DNA of 29,384 nt from Spartobacteria bacterium UBA5019 (lineage in GTDB: Bacteria > Verrucomicrobiota > Verrucomicrobiia > Chthoniobacterales > Terrimicrobiaceae): contig DGXZ01000015.1 of assembly GCA_002396485.1 (NCBI GenBank), forward strand, positions 3,746-33,129, written 5' to 3'. The translations under genes were made by a program, and so were the position numbers. Within the stretch, counting starts at the first letter, position 1, and each line of letters starts with the position of its first letter. The notes under the pieces are model-generated. The model saw nothing but the letters and a program-made list of their open reading frames with translations. It made no database searches and was not told the DNA's origin. Of the stretch, positions 17,510 through 24,071 are shown piece after piece.

Positions 17510-18984
17510 ACGCATCCCTCGCGCCCGAGAAGCTCAACCTGAAGGACCCATCGCTACTGCGTCACCAGTGCTACGTAGACGGTGCATGGCTCGACGCGGA
17601 TTCGAAGGCGACCATCGCTGTACTGAATCCAGCCACGGGCGGTGTGCTGGGGACGACCCCGAAGATGGTCGGGGCCGAAACGCGCAAGACGATCGCCGCC
17701 GCTGCTGCGGCTCTGCCTGCGTGGCGCACGAAGCTAGCCAAGGAACGCTCGGCGATCCTGCGCAAGTGGTTCGACCTGATGATGGCGAACCAGGAAGACC
17801 TCGCGATCATCATGACCGCTGAGCAGGGCAAGCCTCTGGCGGAGTCCCGGGGCGAGATCGCCTATGCGGCCTCGTTCATCGAATGGTTCGCGGAGGAGGG
17901 CAAGCGCGTTTATGGCGATGTGATTCCCCCCGTCGCTGCCAATCACCGTCTCGTAGTGATCAAGCAGCCCATCGGCGTCTGCGCGGCCATCACGCCCTGG
18001 AACTTTCCCGCGGCAATGATCACGCGCAAGGCCGGTCCCGCGCTGGCCGCCGGTTGCACGATGTTGTTGAAGCCTGCAATCCAGACACCATTCTCCGCGT
18101 TTGCGCTCGCCGTGCTCGCCGAGCGCGCGGGCATTCCCAAAGGCGTGTTCAACGTCCTAACTGGAAGCTCGGCCGAAATCGGCGCGGAACTCACCGCGAG
18201 CTCGGTCGTGCGCAAGCTCACCTTCACCGGTTCCACCGAAGTGGGTGCCAGGCTCATGGCCCAGAGCGCGCCGACCATCAAGAAGCTCTCGCTCGAGCTT
18301 GGCGGCAACGCCCCTTTCATCGTCTTCGACGATGCCGATCTCGATGCGGCGGTCGAGGGCGCCATGCTCTCGAAGTATCGCAATGCCGGCCAGACGTGCG
18401 TCTGCACCAACCGCCTGCTGGTGCAGGAAGGCGTGTACGACGCGTTCGTCGAGAAGCTCGCGGCCAAGGTGAGGGCGCTCAAGGTGGGCAACGGCGCCGA
18501 GGCAGGCGTCACCACCGGGCCGCTCATCGACGAGAACGCCGTAGCGAAGGCAGAGGAACACGTCGCTGATGCGCTGGCGAAGGGTGCCAAGATCGTGGTG
18601 GGCGGCAGGCGGCATGCGCTCGGCGGCCTTTTCTACGAGCCGACGGTGCTCGCGAACATGACCACCAACATGAAGGTGGCGAGCGAAGAAACCTTCGGAC
18701 CCGTAGCGCCGGTGTTCCGCTTCAAGACAGAAGCTGAAGCCATCGTGATGGCGAACGATACCGAATTTGGCCTCGCCGCCTACTTCTATGCGCGCGACAT
18801 CGGTCGTGTCTGGCGTGTGGCCGAGAGCATCGAATCGGGCATGGTCGGCATCAACGTCGGCATCATCTCCAACGAAGTGGCGCCGTTCGGCGGCGTCAAG
18901 CAGTCGGGCCTAGGCCGCGAAGGCTCAAAGTACGGCATCGAGGAATTCCTCGAGTTGAAGTACCTCTGCATGGGCGGTGTCTGA
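17506..18984 (+). CDS. NAD(P)-dependent aldehyde dehydrogenase, GabD-like (succinate-semialdehyde dehydrogenase type)
   Basis: Start 17506 overlaps the E2 stop and has CAGGAG 5-6 bases upstream. The product is 492 residues, the usual length. An in-frame extension to 17401 lies wholly within E2. Landmarks are the cofactor region TPWNFPAAMITRK, FTGSTEVGARL, general-base Glu264 in LELGGNAPF and catalytic Cys298 in NAGQTCVCTNR. The C-terminal GGVKQSGLGREGSKYGIEE(F) is typical of GabD and 2-oxoglutarate-semialdehyde dehydrogenases. It oxidises an aldehyde to an acid. Succinate semialdehyde, 2-oxoglutarate semialdehyde and lactaldehyde are all possible. The codons look more GC-rich than those of the flanking genes, by eye. 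Confidence 0.93.
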   Translation: MNASLAPEKLNLKDPSLLRHQCYVDGAWLDADSKATIAVLNPATGGVLGTTPKMVGAETRKTIAAAAAALPAWRTKLAKERSAILRKWFDLMMANQEDLAIIMTAEQGKPLAESRGEIAYAASFIEWFAEEGKRVYGDVIPPVAANHRLVVIKQPIGVCAAITPWNFPAAMITRKAGPALAAGCTMLLKPAIQTPFSAFALAVLAERAGIPKGVFNVLTGSSAEIGAELTASSVVRKLTFTGSTEVGARLMAQSAPTIKKLSLELGGNAPFIVFDDADLDAAVEGAMLSKYRNAGQTCVCTNRLLVQEGVYDAFVEKLAAKVRALKVGNGAEAGVTTGPLIDENAVAKAEEHVADALAKGAKIVVGGRRHALGGLFYEPTVLANMTTNMKVASEETFGPVAPVFRFKTEAEAIVMANDTEFGLAAYFYARDIGRVWRVAESIESGMVGINVGIISNEVAPFGGVKQSGLGREGSKYGIEEFLELKYLCMGGV

Positions 18985-19096
18985 GGAGATCTCACGCAGG
19001 GCGCGGCGCGAGCCCCCCCCGAGGCCTTATCGTACCGATTCCGGGATAGGGCCGGCCGGCCGGACGACGCCCCACACAGTCCAGTGCAAGCGCGAT

Positions 19097-19345
19097 TCAC
19101 CCATAAAGTTCATCAAGTTGTGGATTCGATTGCCAGAGAGAATAAGCTATACGGGGAGGAGCCAAGGGCAAGGTCTGGAGCAAAGCCGAGAGCCGTTCCC
19201 AGTCTATGGCTCGTCTGCGGTTGCGCCAGTTGAGCCACTGCAGCCACACCCGCTCTACTTCTCCCCGCAGATTTTGCAGCATCCGGGAGTTATACGAGGT
19301 GGCATAGTAGGCGTCGTGACCAAGCAGATTGGAGTTGAAGCGCAT
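19097..19345 (-). pseudogene. Group II intron reverse transcriptase/maturase, C-terminal remnant
   Basis: About 82 residues on the minus strand match the extreme C-terminus of group II intron-encoded proteins: LLGHDAYYATSYNSRML, then VERVWLQWLNWRNRRRAIDWE and LPLAPPRIAYSLW. The RT domain, the rest of the maturase and any intron RNA ends are missing, so this is a dead fragment. Homology stops abruptly at ~19345, where unrelated transporter-like sequence begins on the other strand. The 112 bases between the aldehyde dehydrogenase and this remnant hold only a C8 run (19013-19020) and GGCCGGCCGG palindromes. Confidence 0.8.
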
Positions 19346-19449
19346 CCCACTGCTCCTGCAGACCGCAGCGATCTTAGACTACACGGTCAGCGGCGAGGTC
19401 TTCTCCGTTTTCGATGACCTCAAGGACAACTTTTTCTTCGGCGTCCTCG

Positions 19450-19683
19450 TGGGCACAATCCACTCCGATCTCGGACTGAGTTGACCCAGATGGGGGATGT
19501 GTTAAGCGCCTTCACCTTTGCGTATGTCATCTTTGCAATCCACTCTGCCTAGTGAGGTGAAAAAATTGGCGCACGTCGAGTTTTGGCGCGCATCGTACCG
19601 TGGTGGTCGGCGTTCACGATATTAACTGCGGCGACCACCTGCTTTGTTAGTCTGTGGCTCGTTCAAATATTGTGTCCTAACTA
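19450..19683 (+). pseudogene. MFS (anion:cation symporter-type) transporter N-terminal remnant
   Basis: Read on the plus strand with frame changes, the segment gives GTIHSDLGLS, then (shifted after ~19482) LTQMGDVLSAFTFAYVIFAIHSA, a stop, then GARRVLARIVPWWSAFTILTA to the stop at ~19683. This matches the TM1-TM3 region of ACS-family MFS transporters (usual pattern DLGLSxxQMGxxxSAFxxxY...GARxVLxxIVxWWSxFT). Only ~75 codons survive. Upstream, 19346-19449 is open in the same frame but not recognised. The fragment ends exactly where the TonB-remnant repeat block begins. Confidence 0.65.
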
Positions 19684-19695
19684 GGAGTCTTAATC

Positions 19696-19967
19696 ATGCG
19701 GTCGGCATTCGCGCAGACGGCCCCCAAGGCCAGATCGAAAAATTCTAACAAGACCGGTTCCTCGATTCGTTCGTCGTCCAGAGTGGCGACAGCAAGGGCT
19801 ATCAGGCCAACTTCACCCTGGCCGGCACGCGTCTTAAAACCAACCTCAAGGACATCGCGTCCAGCATCACAGTCGTCACCCGCCAACTCCTCGAGGACAC
19901 CGGCGAAAAAATGTCCTTACAGAGGTATTTCGGACTTGACGAAACATTACGGAAACGTATCATCTAA
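19696..19967 (+). pseudogene. TonB-dependent receptor, N-terminal plug remnant (copy 1)
   Basis: The ATG is followed by MRSAFAQTAPKAR, the end of a signal peptide whose hydrophobic core seems deleted. After a one-base deletion near 19755-19760 (relative to the other copy) the frame reads VQSGDSKGYQANFTLAGTR, LKTNLKDIASSITVV and TRQLLEDTG. This is the start of the plug domain of TonB-dependent outer-membrane receptors, of the kind that import glycans. The barrel and most of the plug are missing. After the plug fragment the frame runs on into about 20 unrelated codons and stops at 19967. Confidence 0.75.
19936..19963 (+). promoter_or_regulatory. Conserved promoter-like element before SDR (copy 1)
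   Basis: TTGACG (19936-19941), 16 bases, TATCAT (19958-19963) resembles a sigma-70 promoter. The hexamers and spacing are the same in the other copy (23978-24005) although nearby bases differ. GGAAACGTATCAT at the 3' half is identical in both and could instead be part of an operator. The SDR gene starts 60 bases further on. Confidence 0.5.
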
Positions 19968-20022
19968 TGAGTAAAGTATATCTATATGATATTTTGCATT
20001 AACCTTACGTTTTGATTTCCGA

Positions 20023-20790
20023 ATGAAAAATACCTCAGTTAGTCAACGTGCCTTGGTGACGGGCGGCGCCGCCGGCATCGGTCAGGCCACCGCGTTTGCG
20101 CTGGCTCGGATTGGAATGAAAGTCGCAGTCGTCGACCTCGATGCGGGTGCGGCGGCTCGCGTTTGCGAGCAACTCATCGCAAACGGCCACGAGGCCTTGG
20201 CGATCGGCGCCGCCGTGCATGATAGCACGCAGGTCGAACGGGCCTTCAAAACGATCGATGAAGCCTGGGGCGGAATCGATGTGCTCGTGAACAACGTAGG
20301 TATTTCTGTAGTCAAACCCACCTTGGAACTTACGCCACAGGAGTGGCAGCACACCCTCGACGTCAATCTGGGTAGTCTCTTTCACTGCTCTCAGGCTGCC
20401 GGGCGAAGAATGGTGGCGCAACTCTCCGGATCGATCGTCAACATCGGGTCCATCTACTCCCTGATGGCTGCGCCAAACCGTCTGACCTACTGTACGACAA
20501 AAGCGGCGGTGGCCATGGCGACTAAGTGTCTTGCAGTCGAATGGGCGAGCTCGGGTGTGAGAGTGAATGCTGTGGCTCCCGGCTACGTCGAAACCGCGTT
20601 TACGGCTGAACTGGTGAGGACCGGTAAATTTGATCCAGCGGCCATCCTGAAGCGCACTCCGATGGGGCGCTTCGGTACCGCCGAGGAAGTTGCTGAAGCG
20701 GTCAGTTTTCTCGTTTCAAAGGAGGCGGCTTATGTGACTGGTCAAATCCTGGGCATCGATGGTGGTTGGACAGCATACGGCTATGTCTAA
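20023..20790 (+). CDS. Short-chain dehydrogenase/reductase (sugar dehydrogenase-like)
   Basis: The 255-residue classical SDR has TGGAAGIG (residues ~14-21) for nucleotide binding, an Asp at the end of beta-2 (VVDLDAG) suggesting NAD preference, and NNVG. The catalytic Ser143 (NIGSIY) and Tyr156/Lys160 (YCTTK) are intact. The end reads TGQILGIDGGWTAYGYV. It probably oxidises a sugar or polyol. With the SMP-30-type lactonase two genes on, an aldose 1-dehydrogenase making a lactone is a good hypothesis (L-rhamnose, L-fucose or similar). It lies directly behind the duplicated promoter block. No ribosome binding site is evident. Confidence 0.9.
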   Translation: MKNTSVSQRALVTGGAAGIGQATAFALARIGMKVAVVDLDAGAAARVCEQLIANGHEALAIGAAVHDSTQVERAFKTIDEAWGGIDVLVNNVGISVVKPTLELTPQEWQHTLDVNLGSLFHCSQAAGRRMVAQLSGSIVNIGSIYSLMAAPNRLTYCTTKAAVAMATKCLAVEWASSGVRVNAVAPGYVETAFTAELVRTGKFDPAAILKRTPMGRFGTAEEVAEAVSFLVSKEAAYVTGQILGIDGGWTAYGYV

Positions 20791-20992
20791 ATCCCAAGCA
20801 ATTTCAACTCAGGTGCTGCTGGGCTTGCTCAAAACAAGGCGACGCATTCGGCTTTTCGAGGAGACGGCCGCCGAGTTGTTCAAGAAGGGTCTGCTTCAGG
20901 ACACGACGCACATCGAATGCGCTCGCGACGCTACCCAGCTGCACGTCGAATTCAAGTGGCAGATCGAAAAACCGGTAACCGTATTTTGCTGA
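20783..20992 (+). pseudogene. Truncated E1-alpha (2-oxoacid dehydrogenase) N-terminal remnant
   Basis: The ATG overlaps the SDR stop by 8 bases, as in a real operon. The first ~45 codons (VLLGLLKTRRRIRLFEETAAE, LFKKGLLQDTTH, with residues in order) match the N-terminus of pyruvate/acetoin dehydrogenase E1 alpha. After ...THIE the usual IGQEA continuation is replaced by unrelated codons, and the frame stops at 20992, giving 69 residues in place of ~320. The TPP site is absent, so it cannot be an active E1. It shows that a second E1 operon once followed this SDR. Confidence 0.7.
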
Positions 20993-21032
20993 AAACGCCC
21001 CTTCTGGGGCATGAAACGCATAGGAACCCAAT

Positions 21033-21938
21033 ATGAACAATATGAATCAAAAGCACGAAGTACGAACGGTGGCCAAGGGATTATCGTTTCTGGAAGGCCC
21101 TAGGTGGAGGGACGGTTATTTGTATGTTTCGGACTTCTTTAGCCATCGAGTTCTCAGATTCGATGGCAATGGATTGATGAATGAATTGTGCCTCGTGCCC
21201 GGCCAACCGTCCGGACTGGGCTTTGCACCGAATGGCGCCCTCCAGATCGTTTCAATGATCGATCGTCAAGTTTTACAATTGCAGGGCGAAAAGCTCGTGC
21301 AGGTGGCCGACCTGAGCGGTCTGGCGCCATACCACTGCAACGACATGATCGTTGATGGAGCCGGCGGCGCTTACATCGGGAATTTCGGATGGAATTCGGC
21401 GCAAGATGCACGAATCAAATCCACGGTGCTTTTACGGGCCGAACCCAATGGAACAGTCTCAATCGCGGCAGAAAATCTGGTGTTCCCGAACGGCATGGTA
21501 CTCACGCCCGATGGCAAGACGCTCCTGGTCGCTGAAACCTTCGCAGCCCGGATCAGCGCATTCGACGTAGGGGCGAACGGGACGCTCCGAAATCGCCGCA
21601 GCTGGGCGTCGTTTTCCAATGTACCATTTGAAACGATTCCAGAGGCCGTGGCTTCCGGCAAACCGCTGCCTGATGGCATGGCGCTGGATGCCGAGGGGGC
21701 ACTCTGGATTGGTGATGCTGGCGGCCGGGGGCCTGTGCGTGTGGGCGAAGGCGGGAGAATCCTAGACCGGGTGGTTACAGAAAGCCTAACAGCTTACGCT
21801 GTCGCTTTGGGAGGAGCAGATAGACGAACTCTGTATATATGCGCAGCGCCACCTTTGCTCTCCAAGGAATTTACTGAGACAGACCGAGCGTGTCTGCTCT
21901 CATGCCGCGTCGCTGTGCCCGGGATCGGTAGTCCTTGA
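21033..21938 (+). CDS. SMP-30/gluconolactonase family sugar lactonase
   Basis: The 301-residue six-bladed beta-propeller enzyme is of the SMP-30/gluconolactonase/LRE family. The metal- and substrate-binding residues seen in the family are present: Glu21 (FLEGPRW), Asn103 (HCNDMIVD), Asn153 (VFPNGM) and Asp214 (LPDGMALD). These enzymes open sugar lactones to aldonic acids using a divalent metal. No signal peptide is seen, so it should act in the cytoplasm. Its place after the SDR fits oxidation of an aldose to a lactone followed by hydrolysis. AGGAA about 7 bases before 21033 supports this start. Met at 21042 is an alternative. Confidence 0.9.
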   Translation: MNNMNQKHEVRTVAKGLSFLEGPRWRDGYLYVSDFFSHRVLRFDGNGLMNELCLVPGQPSGLGFAPNGALQIVSMIDRQVLQLQGEKLVQVADLSGLAPYHCNDMIVDGAGGAYIGNFGWNSAQDARIKSTVLLRAEPNGTVSIAAENLVFPNGMVLTPDGKTLLVAETFAARISAFDVGANGTLRNRRSWASFSNVPFETIPEAVASGKPLPDGMALDAEGALWIGDAGGRGPVRVGEGGRILDRVVTESLTAYAVALGGADRRTLYICAAPPLLSKEFTETDRACLLSCRVAVPGIGSP

Positions 21939-22039
21939 GAAGGAAACATGATTGCCAGGGCCGTCCATTTGAAGAACAGTATTTGTGCTTCACAGTACCG
22001 ACCAACTTTAAGTGCGCGTCACCTCAAAACATCCCTGCA

Positions 22040-22837
22040 ATGAAAGATCGTGAACCTCGCGTTCAGTCAGTAGGCCGCGCAATCAGCATACTCATGGCCG
22101 TCGCCCAGAGTAATGCTGGCTTGAATGGGCCCGAAATTGTCTCAGCTACTGGGTTACCCAAGCAGGCCACCTACCATCTAGTGCACACGCTCGTAACGAC
22201 GGGGATGCTGACGCGCAACGAGCAGGGGCTTTATATCTTGGGTCTTAGGATCGGAATCTTCGCAGAAGCGTTCCGGCGTCAGCTGGCTCCTGTACAGCAT
22301 TTGGCTGCCGTGCTGCGCCGGGTTTCCGATGAGACTGGCGAAACTGCCTATGTTTCCGGTTGGTTGAATGGTGAGATCGTCACTCTGGCCACCTGTCGAG
22401 GGTCAAACTCTGTACAAGTACGCGAAATACCGCATGGCACCTACGGCGACGCCCACGCGCGGGCTGCGGGTAAACTGCTGCTAGCGTTCGCTCCGAACGA
22501 AACCAGTTTGCAATATTTGTTGTCACATTCACTGACGAAGCGAACGCGTAAGACGATCACGAGCTTGTCGCGATTGCAAAAGGAGTTCGCAAGAATTAAG
22601 GAGCAAGGATACGCGATCGATAGCGAGGAATACCTGACTGGTGTAACCGGCATATGTGTTCCAATCGATCAAGGATCCCTGCCATATGCCATCTCGGTTT
22701 CGTTCCCGGCCGAACGGTTTGAGACGAATTTCGATGGGCACTTGAAAAAGATGCTCAAGATTGCCTCGAGTCTCACGGGTGCGCGGCGTGCATACCAGCC
22801 AACCAAGGCGGTGATCCGGCGCAAGATTCCTGGGTAA
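22040..22837 (+). CDS. IclR-family transcriptional regulator, 3' end altered by an IS remnant
   Basis: The start at 22040 gives ~265 residues beginning MKDREPRVQSVGRAISIL, the usual IclR opening. The frame is open from 21935, but the extra 35 residues overlap the lactonase gene and look unlike the family. A winged helix-turn-helix (GPEIVSATGLPKQATYHLVHTL) occupies about residues 20-70, and the effector domain follows (ETAYVSGWLNGEIV, AHARAAGKLLLAF, GYAIDSEEYLTGVTGICVP). The final ~15-18 residues (from about 22785) are antisense to transposase-derived sequence, so the native C-terminus was replaced. It may still fold. It probably controls the SDR-lactonase genes or the divergent sugar genes nearby. 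Confidence 0.88.
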   Translation: MKDREPRVQSVGRAISILMAVAQSNAGLNGPEIVSATGLPKQATYHLVHTLVTTGMLTRNEQGLYILGLRIGIFAEAFRRQLAPVQHLAAVLRRVSDETGETAYVSGWLNGEIVTLATCRGSNSVQVREIPHGTYGDAHARAAGKLLLAFAPNETSLQYLLSHSLTKRTRKTITSLSRLQKEFARIKEQGYAIDSEEYLTGVTGICVPIDQGSLPYAISVSFPAERFETNFDGHLKKMLKIASSLTGARRAYQPTKAVIRRKIPG

Positions 22838-23540
22838 TCCCGGCGGGCGTAGTGGCCATTGACCAAGCGCCGGTTTGAACCTTTGGGCAGCCGTCGTTTC
22901 AACCGGCGCGCGATGTTGTCCTTGGCCCGGGTGACGAAAAGGATGCACCGCTGCATTAGGGCCTAAAGGCTGCTGAAGTCGATACAGGCTTTGTCAAAAA
23001 TCACGATTTCTCCCTCGCACAAGCCAGCGCACAGCTCCTGGGCCCGCGTGTTGTCGTGCTGGTGGGCCGTTTCGATGATCGCAAAGCCTGGCAAGAAGCT
23101 TTGGAGGTTCAACCGCAGATGGCATTTCGCTGCCGCCTTGCGGTGGCGGTGCTTCGCCCAACTCATTCACGAATCCACCAACTGAATCGTCGTCGAGTCC
23201 ACCGCGTGAATCGAACGGCGGAACCGCCAGGTCAGTCGACGTTTGCCAACGCCTCGAACAAACGAGGAGAAAATGCCTGCAAGTGACTGAGCATCGCCCA
23301 GAACAATTTCTCCGCCATGGCGCAGTCCCGTACCTTGTTCGCGTGGCTGAGCGTGTTCATGGTAGACGGCCGCACCGTGAAGAGCGAACCGAGCCGCAGC
23401 CTCAAGGCGTGGAGGATCTGCGCACACATCATGGTCACCACATGACTCCACGAACAATATATGTGCGCTCCTTTCATCGACGTCCGTTTCCCTTGCCAAC
23501 TTCGGCACGAGGTACAGCGAAATCAACGGGCATACCTATC
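22790..23540 (-). pseudogene. Decayed IS4-family (DUF4372-type) transposase
   Basis: Minus-strand fragments in at least three frames, read from 23540 downward: CSWSHVVTMMCAQILHAL, LSHANKVRDCAMAEKLFWAM, FRRSIHAVDSTTIQLVDS, MSWAKHRHRKAAAKCHLRL, GEIVIFDKACIDF, LFVTRAKDN and DYPGILRRITALV. This is the order of an IS4-family transposase with an N-terminal DUF4372-like domain. The DSTT and later segments represent the first two catalytic Asp regions. The C-terminal third with the catalytic Glu is gone, and the element ends inside the IclR gene. No intact inverted ends were found. Confidence 0.85.
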
Positions 23541-23543
23541 GCA

Positions 23544-23640
23544 GAACCGTAGATTGATCCCGGTTCGGCTGTTTAGATGTCTTTGTTTTTACACCCTGCC
23601 TTGTGGCAGGTCCGAAGCTCTCAGCCGAACCGCTTTTTTT
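23544..23640 (+). terminator. Attenuator/terminator-like structured element
   Basis: CGGTTCGGCTG (23561-23571) pairs perfectly with CAGCCGAACCG (23622-23632), followed by a T7 run (23634-23640). The loop contains a second perfect hairpin, CCTGCC-TTGT-GGCAGG (23595-23610). Upstream, GAACCG (23544-23549) could pair with CGGTTC (23561-23566) in competition with the long stem. This has the layout of a rho-independent terminator with an alternative antiterminator, reading toward the sugar genes, but it could also be a relic element end or just a terminator. Confidence 0.5.
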
Positions 23641-23736
23641 GCCCTGGAAATCACGAATTTCTGTGGGACGGCAATGACCCCACACCTAAAATGAAAAAGA
23701 AGTTTATTAATAGTGTCCTCACTAGGAGTCTTTATC

Positions 23737-23952
23737 ATGAGGTTGGCATTCGCGCAGACGGCTCCCGAGGCCAGATCGGAAAATTCTGACAAGACCGGTG
23801 TCCTCGATCTGTTTCTCGTCCAGAGTCGCGATAGCAAGGGCTATCAGGCCAACTTCACCCTGGTCGGCACGCGTCTTAAAACCAACATCAAGGACATCTC
23901 GACCAGCATCACGGTCGTCCCCCGCCAACTCCTCGATGACACCAACGTATAG
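23737..23952 (+). pseudogene. TonB-dependent receptor, N-terminal plug remnant (copy 2)
   Basis: With CTAGGAG 8-10 bases upstream, the frame reads without shift: MRLAFAQTAPEARSEN, DLFLVQSRDSKGYQANF, TLVGTRLKTNIKDI and SITVVPRQLLDDT, then a stop at 23950-23952. It matches the beginning of a TonB-receptor plug domain. The signal-peptide core is missing, and more than 90% of the receptor is absent. Whether the 71-codon peptide is made is unknown. Confidence 0.75.
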
Positions 23953-23977
23953 GTGACATTACAGGAGTCTTTAGGAC

Positions 23978-24005
23978 TTGACGAGATATCGCGGAAACGT
24001 ATCAT
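23978..24005 (+). promoter_or_regulatory. Conserved promoter-like element before epimerase operon (copy 2)
   Basis: TTGACG (23978-23983), 16 bases, TATCAT (24000-24005), identical in hexamers and spacing to 19936-19963. The spacer differs in its first half and shares CGGAAACG next to the -10. It lies 66 bases before the chosen start of the epimerase-like gene. Confidence 0.5.
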
Positions 24006-24071
24006 TTAATGAGTAAACTATCACTATATGACATTTTGCACTATCCTTCCATTTTGAGTATCCACCCATCC

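Larger units (their letters stand above)
19672..20020. repeat. TonB-remnant/promoter block, copy 1
   Basis: About 345 bases are repeated at 23713-24058 with high identity. Both copies start at GTGTCCT-ACTAGGAGTCTT-ATCATG and end in the AT-rich leader just before a catabolic gene. The shared content is a Shine-Dalgarno and ATG, a TonB-receptor N-terminal fragment, then a conserved promoter-like segment and an 11-codon mini-ORF (MSKVYLYDILH in this copy). Similarity is lowest around 19908-19932, where small insertions and deletions occur. Confidence 0.85.
23713..24058. repeat. TonB-remnant/promoter block, copy 2
   Basis: Second copy of the block at 19672-20020, about 345 bases. The mini-ORF here starts at 24009 (MSKLSLYDILH) and, unlike in copy 1, has no stop, so it reads on in frame into the aldose-epimerase-like gene. 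The two copies bracket the SDR-lactonase-IclR-IS4 segment as direct repeats about 4.04 kb apart. Confidence 0.85.

Noticed and set aside
17883..18569. Long Arg-rich alternative frame inside the aldehyde dehydrogenase
   Set aside because: Typical artefact of a GC-rich gene read in a shifted frame; low-complexity Arg/Gly composition, no start context.
18985..19096. C8 run and GGCCGGCCGG palindromes as a phase-variation or attachment site
   Set aside because: They are outside any reading frame and no paired site or element end was found.
20996..21009. GCCCC-TTCT-GGGGC hairpin before the lactonase gene
   Set aside because: Only five base pairs with no T run; too weak to call a terminator, although it may affect the leader.
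24009..24071. Upstream ATG as the epimerase start
   Set aside because: These 21 codons are mostly the duplicated leader block, whose other copy contains a stop; the family-like protein begins after 24072.
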